Shown piece after piece: positions 34,422-42,575 of a DNA stretch of 64,000 nucleotides (the stretch's first letter is position 1; each line of letters opens with the position of its first letter). The stretch is from a bacterium HR29 (GTDB lineage Bacteria > Chloroflexota > Dehalococcoidia > Tepidiformales > Tepidiformaceae): positions 291,501 to 355,500 of the forward strand of contig BEIF01000001.1 in the NCBI GenBank assembly GCA_002898215.1, read 5' to 3'. The notes under the pieces were generated by a model. The model saw only the letters and a list, made by a program, of their open reading frames with translations, ran no database searches and was not told the DNA's origin. The position numbers and the translations under genes are program-made.

Positions 34422-36203
34422 GTGCCCGAGCCCATCGACGAGCACGTCGACCTCGCGTCCCTTCCCAAAGAGGAGCGGCTCGCCCGCATGCGCCACTCCG
34501 CGGCGCACGTCCTCGCCGAGGCGATGCTCGACCTCATGCCCGAAGCCGAGCTGGGCATCGGCCCGCCCATCGAGACAGGGTTCTACTACGACTTCCGTCT
34601 CCCGCGGCCCCTCACCCAGGAGGACCTCGTTTGGCTGGAGGAGCGCATGCGGCGCTCCGTCGCCGCCTGTCACCCCTTCCGCATGGAGCGGATCACCCGC
34701 CAGGAGGCCCTCGAGCGCTGGAAGAACCAACCGTTCAAGCTCGACCTCCTGAAGGACCTCGCCGATGGCGAAATCACCCAGGTTACCCACAACGGTTTCA
34801 CCGACCTTTGCAAGGGCGGGCACGTCAACCACACCGGTGAAATCGGCCCCTTCAAGCTCACCTCCATCGCGGGAGCGTACTGGCGCGGCGACGAGAAGAA
34901 CCCCATGCTCCAGCGCGTCTACGGCATCCTCTTCGAAACCGAGGAAGAGCTCGCCGAATACGAACGCCAGCTGGAGGAAGCACGGCGCCGTGATCACCGG
35001 CGCATCGGTCGGGAGCTCGGGATCTTCGCCCTCTTCGACGAGGTCGGGCCCGGGCACGTCGTCTGGCTACCGGCCGGTGCGACCATCCGTCGCGAGCTCG
35101 AACGCTGGATCGTCGACCTGGAGGTGGAGCGGGGCTACCAGCACGTGGTCACGCCGCCCGTCGCGAAGCTCGAACTCTACCAGCGCTCCGGCCACTGGCA
35201 GCACTACCAGGACGCCATGTACCCGGTCATGGAGCGGGAGAACGAGCGGTACGTGCTCCGCCCCATGAACTGCCCCCACCACATCCTCATCTTCGCCTCA
35301 CAGCAGCGCTCCTACCGCGAACTCCCGCTCCGCATCGCGGAGCTGGGCACGATGCACCGCTGGGAGAAGTCGGGCGAGCTCACGGGCATGAGCCGCGTCC
35401 GAATCATGACCCTGAACGACGCCCACATCTTCTGCGCCGGCCCCGAACAGGTGGAGCAGGAGGCCGAGGGAGTCCTCCGCCTCATGGAGGAGGTGTACGC
35501 CACCCTCGGTCTCCGCGACTACTACTACCGGCTCTCGCTGGGAGAACGTGGCTCGCCGAAGTTCGTCGACAACCCCGCGATGTGGGACGCCGGAGAATCG
35601 CTCCTCCGCCGCGTCCTCGAGAAGCTCGGCCTCCCCTTCGTCGAGGCGCCGGGCGAGGCGGCTTTCTACGGGCCGAAGATCGACGTCCAGTTCAAGACGG
35701 CGGCGGGGAAGGACGAAACGCTCGTCACCATCCAGGTGGATTTCCACCTCCCCAACCAGTTCGAGCTGGAGTACATCGGGGAGGACGGCCAACCCCATCG
35801 CCCCATCATCGTCCATCGGGGCGTGCTCTCCACTATGGAGCGGATGGTGGCGCTGCTCATCGAGCAGTACGAAGGGAACTTCCCGCTCTGGCTCGCCCCC
35901 ACCCAGGCTGTGGTCGTGCCCATCGCCGACCGCCATGTGGAGTATGCCCGGCAGGTGGCGGCGAAGCTCCGCGCTGCTCGTCTGCGGGTCACCGTCGACG
36001 AACGGAACGAGCGCATGAACGCCAAGATCCGCGACGCGCAGCTCCAGAAGGTCCCGTACATCCTCGTCGTCGGCGATCGGGAAGTGCAGGCGGGGACGGC
36101 TGCCCTCCGGGTCCGTGGGGGCGGCGACCTCGGAGCGATGCCCGTCGACGCGATCGTGGAGCGGTTGCGGTCGGAACGGGATGCGCGGGCGCTGGTGCCG
36201 TGA
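34422..36203 (+). CDS. thrS: Threonyl-tRNA synthetase lacking the TGS domain
   Basis: Charges tRNA-Thr. Domains in order: an editing domain with HSAAHVLAEAM (HxxxH) and DLCKGGHVNHTG (CxxxH), a linker helix, the class II core with motif 2 LGTMHRWEKSGELTGMSRVR, the zinc-site region VLRPMNCPHHILIF and IVHRGVLSTMERM, and the anticodon-binding domain starting PLWLAPTQAVVVPIADRH. GTG at 34422 with GAGGAGG six bases upstream is the likely start, giving 593 residues. The usual TGS domain of about 60 residues is absent: the protein begins only about 30 residues before the HxxxH motif. Editing and catalysis look intact. Confidence 0.95.
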   Translation: MPEPIDEHVDLASLPKEERLARMRHSAAHVLAEAMLDLMPEAELGIGPPIETGFYYDFRLPRPLTQEDLVWLEERMRRSVAACHPFRMERITRQEALERWKNQPFKLDLLKDLADGEITQVTHNGFTDLCKGGHVNHTGEIGPFKLTSIAGAYWRGDEKNPMLQRVYGILFETEEELAEYERQLEEARRRDHRRIGRELGIFALFDEVGPGHVVWLPAGATIRRELERWIVDLEVERGYQHVVTPPVAKLELYQRSGHWQHYQDAMYPVMERENERYVLRPMNCPHHILIFASQQRSYRELPLRIAELGTMHRWEKSGELTGMSRVRIMTLNDAHIFCAGPEQVEQEAEGVLRLMEEVYATLGLRDYYYRLSLGERGSPKFVDNPAMWDAGESLLRRVLEKLGLPFVEAPGEAAFYGPKIDVQFKTAAGKDETLVTIQVDFHLPNQFELEYIGEDGQPHRPIIVHRGVLSTMERMVALLIEQYEGNFPLWLAPTQAVVVPIADRHVEYARQVAAKLRAARLRVTVDERNERMNAKIRDAQLQKVPYILVVGDREVQAGTAALRVRGGGDLGAMPVDAIVERLRSERDARALVP

Positions 36204-36204
36204 G

Positions 36205-37095
36205 CTAGCCTTCCCAGAGGGGGAGCTGCACCGCCTCCGGCCGCGCGCGGCTCGGCCGGTCGCAGGAGAGGCCGAACTCGGCTGCCAGGGCGGCAGCGCG
36301 CCGCACGATCGCCTCCGCCTGCGCGCGCGGGAGGTTCGCGCCTCGGTAGCGGTGCTCGTAGATCGAGGCGAGGGCGGGCCACTCCCCGGCAAGCTGGGAG
36401 AGGAAATACGGGCGCGTTCCTGGCGGCAGGCGAAGCGGGCTGGCCCAGACGAAGCTTGCCCCCGCCTCTTTAGCGGCCCGGAGCACGCTGGCAATGGAGC
36501 TCGGAGCGTCGCTCAGGCCCGGTAAGAGCGGGGCCAAGGCTACGCCAGCGTCGAGCCCTGCCGCCCGCAGCCGCTCGAGGGCGCGGAGCCGCTGCGTAGG
36601 GGGCGGTGTGTCCGGCTCCGTGGCCTTCCACAGCCGCTCGTCGAGCGTCGGAATAGAGAACGCGACGGATACACCGGCCGCGCGGTCCAGCTCCTGAAGG
36701 ACGTCGATGTCCCTCACGACCATCGGGCTACGCGTGACGAGGCTCGCGGGCGTTCGGGCGCGGGCGAGCACGGCCAGACACGCCCGCGTGAGGCGGTAGC
36801 GACCCTCGGCCGGCTGATACGGGTCGGTCGCCGTCCCGACCGCCACGAGTTCGCGCCGCCAACCGGGGCGCGAAAGCTCGGCTGCAAGCACCTGCGCGAC
36901 GTTCGTCTTCACGCGAATGGAGGCGCCGTATGCGGCTCCGCTTGGCCGCTCGGCGCGCGCTTCGAAGGAGCGGACGTAACAGAAGGTGCAGCGGTGCGCG
37001 CACCCCATGTACGGGTTGAGGGACCAACGGAACGGCATCCCCTCCACGCGGTTCAATGCCGTCTTGCACGGTTCTTCGCGGTAGACTGGCCGCAT
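36205..37095 (-). CDS. Radical SAM protein (SplB/Rv2578c-like)
   Basis: A 296-residue radical SAM protein with the cluster motif CAHRCTFC (C32, C36, C39), preceded by WSLNPYMGCAHRC, the typical NPYxGC form of the spore-photoproduct-lyase-related Rv2578c group. Later segments VAVGTATDPYQPAEGRYRLTR and LVTRSPMVVRDIDVL support this. No lyase-specific Cys can be assigned. The substrate is unknown; DNA repair has been proposed for relatives, but nothing here proves it. Its stop lies two bases from the convergent thrS stop. Confidence 0.88.
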   Translation of the reverse strand: MRPVYREEPCKTALNRVEGMPFRWSLNPYMGCAHRCTFCYVRSFEARAERPSGAAYGASIRVKTNVAQVLAAELSRPGWRRELVAVGTATDPYQPAEGRYRLTRACLAVLARARTPASLVTRSPMVVRDIDVLQELDRAAGVSVAFSIPTLDERLWKATEPDTPPPTQRLRALERLRAAGLDAGVALAPLLPGLSDAPSSIASVLRAAKEAGASFVWASPLRLPPGTRPYFLSQLAGEWPALASIYEHRYRGANLPRAQAEAIVRRAAALAAEFGLSCDRPSRARPEAVQLPLWEG

Positions 37096-37250
37096 GCGCC
37101 CAGGATGCCAGCTCGTCGCGCTGACCTCGGAGAGGTGGGTGGCACCACTGGGCTCGCGGTCACCGCTCGGTCACTCACCGGCGGGTTTCGCAGCTCCGCT
37201 TCGCGTCCGAAGTTTCTCTTCGACGGGGGGCGGACGGAGGGCGGAACGCC

Positions 37251-38378
37251 ATGAAGGTGTCCTCAGCGAATACGAGGCTTCGGACGGCAGCCGCGTTGCT
37301 CGCCATCCTCCTGGCGTTGTCGGCATGCACCGCCTCGCTGCGTCCGGGTGAGACGCTCATCGTCCGTTGCGAAGACGGCAGCCTCGCGGTTACGAAGAAG
37401 GGTGAAGGGGAGGCCCACCTGGCCTGCGTCGCCGTCTCGCCCACGCCGCACCCCTCACCGACCCCGACCGCAACGCCGGAGCCACCCGCATCCGGGGCGG
37501 TCGGGCGGTGCGGCGAGCCGATGGACCAGTGGCATCCGCCGGTCGTCATCGGGCCCGACGGGAAGCCATGCTACACGGGCCACGAACACGGCGACCCTCC
37601 ACCGGACTGGATCGCTGCGGCGGGGTACACCGTGCGCTTCTCCGGGCCGTTCAACACCTCACCGCAAGAGAACGTCGAGAAGCACGCCGGCATGAAGGGT
37701 TTCAGCACGCGCCTGAACGGCGTCGACCTCTACTTCCGCATCCACGCCGCCTCGAATCCGATGGACCGCATGAGCCGGTACCACTCGTACCAGGTGTGGG
37801 CTCGCGACCCGGCCGGCAACGTTTCGTTCTGGCAAGGCTGGTTCGACGCGGGTGACCCCCGGCCGGCGTCGGAAGGGGGCGCACGGGTCCCCCGCCGGCG
37901 GAACCCCTCTCCGGCCGAAGAGCAGCGCCCAATCATCGCCGTGTGCGATGCGACCTCCGTCGCTCAGGGGATCGGTTGTGAACAGTGGTACTCCGCTCCA
38001 GGGCAGCCCGACTGGAGTTGGGACTTCGGCTGGACCATCTGCGGAGCGACGACGCTCTACCAGCCAGGCGAGAACGCCACTGCCTACGACCGGAGCACCT
38101 GGATTCTCACCGGAGAAACGGGGGTCGAGCGCCGCCTCGAGGCCGCCTGGTACGCCTTCCGCAACCCTATCCGTGGGGCGTTCGTCGCCACGCAGTTCGG
38201 CGAAATCGTCTCGGGGCACGACGACCCCCGCTGCTCCGGCACTACCACGAAGTACGGCGTCACCTACCGGAACGTCTGTCTCGACCAGTACATCGCGCCG
38301 ACCATGCCGACGGTCGCCTTCCCGGGCAATTCCGACCAGAAACGGTACCCCGACCCTGGGGTGACGGTCCCGAACTGA
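37251..38378 (+). CDS. Uncharacterised lipoprotein with a GHEHGDPPP motif
   Basis: Secreted lipoprotein of 375 residues. The signal peptide ends in LALSAC (Cys about residue 26), followed by a small domain with a Cys pair and a Pro/Thr-rich linker. The main domain begins with WHPPVVIGPDGKPCYTGHEH and GDPPPDW, rich in His and Asp and suggestive of metal binding, and contains several further Cys (CDATSVAQGIGCEQW, TICGATT, CSGTTTKYG, VCLDQY) that may form disulfides outside the cell. I recognise no enzyme family. ATG at 37251 follows GGGCGGAACGCC, a weak ribosome site. A bidirectional terminator follows. Confidence 0.8.
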   Translation: MKVSSANTRLRTAAALLAILLALSACTASLRPGETLIVRCEDGSLAVTKKGEGEAHLACVAVSPTPHPSPTPTATPEPPASGAVGRCGEPMDQWHPPVVIGPDGKPCYTGHEHGDPPPDWIAAAGYTVRFSGPFNTSPQENVEKHAGMKGFSTRLNGVDLYFRIHAASNPMDRMSRYHSYQVWARDPAGNVSFWQGWFDAGDPRPASEGGARVPRRRNPSPAEEQRPIIAVCDATSVAQGIGCEQWYSAPGQPDWSWDFGWTICGATTLYQPGENATAYDRSTWILTGETGVERRLEAAWYAFRNPIRGAFVATQFGEIVSGHDDPRCSGTTTKYGVTYRNVCLDQYIAPTMPTVAFPGNSDQKRYPDPGVTVPN

Positions 38379-38407
38379 CCTCTCCGTGGAGCCAGCGGAT
38401 GCGCTTC

Positions 38408-38432
38408 GGGGGTCCGCGGTGAGCGGACCCCC
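38408..38432. terminator. Bidirectional hairpin between convergent genes
   Basis: A perfect 10-bp stem GGGGGTCCGC/GCGGACCCCC with a 5-nt loop sits between the lipoprotein stop (38378) and the thiolase stop (38452). There is no U-tract; position and stability suggest a two-way terminator. Confidence 0.65.
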
Positions 38433-38451
38433 GACCACTCCCGAGGGGACG

Positions 38452-39594
38452 CTACGGCTCTTCGTTCGTGAGGATGATGGTGGCCGAAGCGGCGAACATC
38501 CCCCCGACGCCGTGGCAGACGCTGATGCGGCAGTTCGGCACCTGAGCCGGCGCCGTTCCCCGCAGCTGGCGGACGCTCTCCTGGAGGGCGAACATCCCGT
38601 ACATCCCAGTATGGGTGTAGCTCAGCCCTCCGCCGTTCGTGTTCAGCGGCAGCTTCCCTCCTGGCCGCGTGTTCCCCTCGGCGATGAACGCCCCTGCCTC
38701 TCCCCGACCGACAAAGCCGAGGTCCTCCAGGCCGAAGATGGGCAGGTGCGCGAAGGCGTCGTAAATCATGAGGTGGTCGACGTCGTCATGGGTGATGCCG
38801 GCCTCTTCGAAGGCCTTCTTTCCGGAGACGCGGAACGCCTTCGAAGTGGTGAAATCCTCCATCTGGCTGATCATGGGGCTCTCGACGCTCTCCCCCGTGC
38901 CCAGGATGTACACCGGCTTGGTGGGGAAGTCCTTCGCCCGTTCGGCCGAGACGAGCACCAGCGCGCCCCCGCCGTCGGTCACCAGGCAGCATTCCAGCAG
39001 CCTGATGGGGTAGGCGATCATGCGGGAGTTGAGCACGTCCTCCACCGTGATGGGGTCCCGGAACATGGCCCGCGGATTCATCGACGCCCACTCCCGCTGG
39101 ACGACGGCCACCATCGCCAGCTGCTCCTCGGTGAGCCCGTACTCCTTCATGTACCGGAGCACGGGCAGGGTAAAGAGCGTCGGCGGGCCGAAGGGACCGT
39201 ATGGAGCCTCGAACTGGCCTTGGAGCGATTGCGGCGCGAAACCGAACCGCGCCCTGCCGATGCCCGATCGGCCGCTCTCCCCGTGGGTGATGAGCACGGT
39301 CGAGCAGAGGCCTTCGTTGATGGCGGCCGCGGCGTGGCGCACGTGCATCATGAAGGAGCAGCCGCCCACGGCCGTGCCGTCGACCCAGGTGGGCGTAATG
39401 CCGAGGTACCAGGCGACCTCGACCGGTGATGCGCCGGCGCAGGCCAGACCGTCGATATCCTTCGGTGTCAGGCCGCAATCCGCCAACGCGTTCAAGGCCG
39501 CGTCAGCGTGGAGCTGGATCTGCGACATGTGGGGGATGACGCCGAGCTCCGTCGTCTCCGCAGCACCGACGATCGCCACCGACTTCCGCTTCAT
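38452..39594 (-). CDS. Thiolase-fold protein (SCP-x/lipid-transfer type)
   Basis: A 380-residue thiolase-superfamily protein of the non-degradative SCP-x/Ltp2 branch. Recognisable segments: VAIVGAAETTELG at the N-terminus, VGGCSFMMHVRHAAAAI at the nucleophile position (a Cys is present), LPLNTNGGGLSYTHTGMYG with the active-site His, and CHGVGGMFAASATIIL at the C-terminus. It overlaps the upstream DUF35 gene by four bases, a pairing known from steroid side-chain aldolases (Ltp2-DUF35) and from acyl-CoA thiolases. It could be a retro-aldolase or a thiolase; the presence of the Cys does not settle this. Confidence 0.87.
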   Translation of the reverse strand: MKRKSVAIVGAAETTELGVIPHMSQIQLHADAALNALADCGLTPKDIDGLACAGASPVEVAWYLGITPTWVDGTAVGGCSFMMHVRHAAAAINEGLCSTVLITHGESGRSGIGRARFGFAPQSLQGQFEAPYGPFGPPTLFTLPVLRYMKEYGLTEEQLAMVAVVQREWASMNPRAMFRDPITVEDVLNSRMIAYPIRLLECCLVTDGGGALVLVSAERAKDFPTKPVYILGTGESVESPMISQMEDFTTSKAFRVSGKKAFEEAGITHDDVDHLMIYDAFAHLPIFGLEDLGFVGRGEAGAFIAEGNTRPGGKLPLNTNGGGLSYTHTGMYGMFALQESVRQLRGTAPAQVPNCRISVCHGVGGMFAASATIILTNEEP

Positions 39595-40016
39595 CGCGCA
39601 TCCACCGGCCGAAACTTCGGGAGTGAGATCTCATCCGTGATCGGCTCGAACGTCACCTCGAGCGGCATGTCGAGCTGGAGCGCCTCCGGCGTTTGGGGAC
39701 AGCCAACGATGTTCGTCATCATCCGCGGTCCTTCTTCGAGCTGCACCACCGCGATGGCGTAGGGGGCCTCCTGCTCGAAGCCGGGCGCCGGGCGGTGGTT
39801 GATGATGTAGCTGTAGAGCTTCGCCCGTCCCGAAGCCGTGAAGCTCTCGACGCTCCGGGCGGCGCACTTCGGGCAGTGCCCTCGCGGCGGGAAGAACACG
39901 TGCCCACAGACGGTGCACCGTTGGAGCCGCAGCTCGCCTCGCTTGCATCCCTCCCAGAAATCTCTGGTTTCGGGTGTCGGTTTCGGGATCGGCTTTCGGT
40001 ATTCGGTCAATTCCAC
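39591..40016 (-). CDS. DUF35 OB-fold protein with rubredoxin-like zinc ribbon
   Basis: A 141-residue partner protein for thiolase-like enzymes. An N-terminal helix ETRDFWEGCKRGELRLQRC leads into the zinc ribbon CTVCGHVFFPPRGHCPKC (two CxxC pairs), then an OB-fold acyl-CoA-binding domain ending SLPKFRPVDA. The stop overlaps the thiolase start (ATGA), implying a complex. GTG at 40016 is chosen because it gives the family N-terminus; TTG at 40010 with better Shine-Dalgarno spacing is possible. The longer upstream frame is unsupported. Confidence 0.88.
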   Translation of the reverse strand: MELTEYRKPIPKPTPETRDFWEGCKRGELRLQRCTVCGHVFFPPRGHCPKCAARSVESFTASGRAKLYSYIINHRPAPGFEQEAPYAIAVVQLEEGPRMMTNIVGCPQTPEALQLDMPLEVTFEPITDEISLPKFRPVDAR

Positions 40017-40118
40017 CCCTTCCTTCCCATGAGAGTCCGGTCCGGAACGCGGTACCCGGCTCGGCGCTCCCATATCTACCGTGAACGTCAAGGTTGGGCA
40101 AGGGACGGCTGGGTGTCC

Positions 40119-40685
40119 CTACGGTCGCGGGCCGGACGCCTGGAGATGCCAGCCGACGAACTCCTCCTCCGTCGGCACTTCCATCGCTCCCAGGAACTTC
40201 GCCGTCATGGCGTAGAACCCGCAGAGGAGGTTGATGCCCACGATGGCGGCCGGTGGGAAGTGCCGAGCCAGCTCGTCGTGCAGCGACTGCAGCGGGTGGT
40301 CCGTCTGGGCCATCGCGTCCACGTATGCCAGCAGCGCGCGTTCCGCCTCGCCGAAGAGCGGGCTTTCACGCCAGTGATGGAGCGCGAGGATCTTCTCGTC
40401 CGGGATTCCCGCCTCGCGTGCCAACCGCACGTGCTGGTGCCACTCGTACTTGCTCTGGTGGAGGATCGCAGTACGCAGGATGGCGAGCTCCCGGGTCGCG
40501 ACGTCGAGGCCGCAGTGGTTCCAGAGACCGTTCCCCAGGCGCAGGTAGGCCCGTAGGAGGTGCGGGTTGTTCCCCATGACCCGGAAGATGTTCGGTGGTT
40601 CGCCGCCGTCCCGGGCCACGGCATCCCACACGTACTGCAGCTCGGTGGGGATGTCCTCGCGTCGAACGAAGGGAAGGCGCGCCAT
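40119..40685 (-). CDS. Carboxymuconolactone decarboxylase/AhpD-fold protein
   Basis: A 188-residue all-helical CMD-family protein. The core LDVATRELAILRTAILHQSKYEWHQHVRLAREAG is the family signature, with EWHQH in the position where AhpD has its CxxC-H redox centre. No Cys pair is present, so a thiol peroxidase role is unlikely; these proteins often accompany aromatic or acyl catabolism with unknown activity. It begins with ATG at 40685 and lies 102 bases downstream of the DUF35 gene start, in the same direction. Confidence 0.87.
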   Translation of the reverse strand: MARLPFVRREDIPTELQYVWDAVARDGGEPPNIFRVMGNNPHLLRAYLRLGNGLWNHCGLDVATRELAILRTAILHQSKYEWHQHVRLAREAGIPDEKILALHHWRESPLFGEAERALLAYVDAMAQTDHPLQSLHDELARHFPPAAIVGINLLCGFYAMTAKFLGAMEVPTEEEFVGWHLQASGPRP

Positions 40686-40775
40686 CGTGGCCTCCTCGCA
40701 GGGCGTTCGCGGGCAGTCTACCGTGCGTTCGGCTTCCCTGGGGATGCCTCGGGCGGGCGGCGGGGGCGTCCAGGC

Positions 40776-41498
40776 TCATCGGCGCCGGGCTGCCTTCGGG
40801 GTCCCCTGCGGCTGGGCACGAGGCTCGGCCTGGCCGCCGTCGCGAACCCAGATCTTCTTGGCGACCTCCGTCCCCATCACGATGTCGCGGCCGTTCACCC
40901 GTGCCGTCACCGTCCCGCGATAAGGCGCGATCGAGGCGAGCGTGATCGTCTCTCCAGGGAGGATCCCCTCCTCGTAGAAGAACTTCAGCAGTTCCTCGTC
41001 CTCCTCGAAGACCCGTTCGATGGTCGCGCTCTCGCCCTCCTTCAGGTCGGCGAGCGTGGTTCGCGAGAGGTCGGCGTCCTCCCCGGCTCCTGGGATCGGA
41101 TAGCCGAAGGGACTCCGCGTGGGCCGATTGAGCGCCTCGTACAAGGCGGGCTCGGTAACGTCCGAAATCCCGTGCTCCAGGAGGTGCGCTTCCTCGTAGG
41201 CGCGCCACCACTCCACACCGAGCACTTGTGTCAGGAGACACTCGGCTAGCCTGTGGCGCCGGATCATCCGCTCGGCCCGGCGAAGCCCCTCGGAGGTGAG
41301 GTGGATGCGCTTCTTCGCGTCCTGGTAGACGAGGCCGTCGCGGATGAGGCGCTTCAGCATTCCCGCGACCGAAGGCGGCGTGACCCCGAGCCGGTCGGCG
41401 ATCCGCACGGCGATGACGTCCTGTCCTTCGTCGTGCGACATCCTGTAGATGGCCGTCAGGTAATCGTCGACCGCGGCGTTCTGAACTTGCTTCGGCAT
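40776..41498 (-). CDS. DtxR/MntR-family metal-dependent repressor
   Basis: Metal-responsive regulator of 240 residues. N-terminal winged helix with ADRLGVTPPSVAGMLKRLIRDGLV, a dimerisation/metal domain with MIRRHRLAECLLTQVLG and EEAHLLEHGISD (His/Glu ligands of the DtxR metal sites), and a C-terminal SH3-like FeoA domain (LKEGESATIERVFEEDEELL to GTEVAKKIWV). It should repress iron or manganese uptake genes when metal is plentiful; none is adjacent. Transcription appears leaderless: a TAGAAT box ends six bases before the ATG. A basic Gln/Pro tail ends the protein. Confidence 0.92.
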   Translation of the reverse strand: MPKQVQNAAVDDYLTAIYRMSHDEGQDVIAVRIADRLGVTPPSVAGMLKRLIRDGLVYQDAKKRIHLTSEGLRRAERMIRRHRLAECLLTQVLGVEWWRAYEEAHLLEHGISDVTEPALYEALNRPTRSPFGYPIPGAGEDADLSRTTLADLKEGESATIERVFEEDEELLKFFYEEGILPGETITLASIAPYRGTVTARVNGRDIVMGTEVAKKIWVRDGGQAEPRAQPQGTPKAARRR

Positions 41499-41504
41499 GG
41501 CAGC

Positions 41505-41510
41505 ATTCTA
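41505..41510 (-). promoter_or_regulatory. -10 box giving a leaderless DtxR-family transcript
   Basis: Minus-strand TAGAAT (five of six) lies six bases before the ATG of the DtxR-family gene, so transcription should start at or next to the A of ATG. TTGGCC lies 15 bases upstream as a possible short-spaced -35. Confidence 0.6.
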
Positions 41511-41582
41511 GCGCGCGCCCTGCGTGGCCAAGGAACGACGCGTACGATAGGAGGTGGCCGTGCTTTCGGCCTCGGACCTGCG

Positions 41583-42176
41583 ATGTCCCTCCGCTACGCA
41601 ATCCTCGGCCTTCTAGCGCGCGAAGAGCTTTCCGGCTACGAGATTACCAAGCGTTTCGACGAAAGCGTCGGCTACTTCTGGTTCGCCCACGCCCAACAGA
41701 TCTATCCGGAGCTTGCTCGCCTCGAACGGGAGGGGCTGGTTTCGAGTCGGCTGGTGCGGCAATCGGGTCGGCCCGATAAGCGGCTGTACCGGATCTCGCC
41801 CGAGGGGCTCGCGGCGTTGCGGCAGTGGGTCACGACGCCCTCGCCGCCGACTCTGGTGAAGGACGAATTCCTCGTGAAGGTCTACAACTACGGGTTCGCC
41901 GACCCGGCTGCCGCCCTCTCGGCGCTGCGCGAGCACCGCCAGCGGCACGAGGAGCGGCTGGCGACCTACCGCGCCATCGAAACGCTCTTCCAGGTGACCG
42001 ACCCGAACGAGCTCCCCGACGAGACCTACGGCGTCTACCTCACCCTCACGGCCGGTATCGCCATGGAGAGCGCGTTCCTGGAGTGGTGCCGTACGGTGGA
42101 GCAACTCCTGGCGGAGCGGGCGGCCCGACGGGCTCCCGGGAACGCCGGACGCAACCGTTCCAGCAGCGCGGGCTGA
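41583..42176 (+). CDS. PadR-family transcriptional regulator
   Basis: A 197-residue PadR regulator. Winged helix: MSLRYAILGLLAREELSGYEITKRF at the N-terminus, then HAQQIYPELARLEREGLVSS and the wing QSGRPDKRLYRISPEGLAAL. The C-terminal half is the AphA/Vir_act_alpha_C-like dimerisation domain (LREHRQRHEERLATYR). ATG at 41583 gives the family start. It is divergent from the DtxR-family gene and 21 bases before the tail-to-tail small Cys/His gene. Effector and targets are unknown. Confidence 0.92.
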   Translation: MSLRYAILGLLAREELSGYEITKRFDESVGYFWFAHAQQIYPELARLEREGLVSSRLVRQSGRPDKRLYRISPEGLAALRQWVTTPSPPTLVKDEFLVKVYNYGFADPAAALSALREHRQRHEERLATYRAIETLFQVTDPNELPDETYGVYLTLTAGIAMESAFLEWCRTVEQLLAERAARRAPGNAGRNRSSSAG

Positions 42177-42196
42177 CGGTCTCCCAGGGGGCCGGC

Positions 42197-42379
42197 CTAG
42201 GCGGCGCGCCTCCTCTCGGCGGCGCGCCGGGCCTGGAGCCTGCGCCGCTCCCAGCGCAGCTCGGTGAGCTGAGCGGCGAGCCACCCTCGTGCGCAGGGTG
42301 GGAGCGCGTGCTGAGCGCAGCAGTCCTTGCAGAGCTTCGGCCGGACCGCCGGTTCGTGCGGACAGGCATCCCGGGTCAT
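42197..42379 (-). CDS. Small Cys/His-rich protein, putative zinc binder
   Basis: A 60-residue product I do not recognise. It has a Cys/His-rich N-terminal half (C6, H8, C17, C20, C21, H24, C29; core LCKDCCAQH) and a strongly basic helical C-terminal half (ELRWERRRLQARRAAERRR). GGAGG stands seven bases before the ATG at 42379, which argues for a real gene despite the length. The spacing of Cys and His would suit one zinc site, and the basic tail could bind nucleic acid; both are inference. It is divergent from the di-iron gene, with 196 bases between them for shared control. Confidence 0.6.
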   Translation of the reverse strand: MTRDACPHEPAVRPKLCKDCCAQHALPPCARGWLAAQLTELRWERRRLQARRAAERRRAA

Positions 42380-42575
42380 CACTGCTCCTCCTCCGTCGCG
42401 GGGCTCGGTGCCCCTATCCGTATCATCGGCGGTGCCCAGGAGGGGGATGAGCGGTGACGGCAGGGAGGCGAATGCACGTTCGTTCACCTTTCCGCCCTTC
42501 GGGGACCTTTCCTCGCGCCGCACCATAGAGTACGCTTTGGCAGAGCGAAAAGATTCTCGATTGGGAGCAGCTGCG

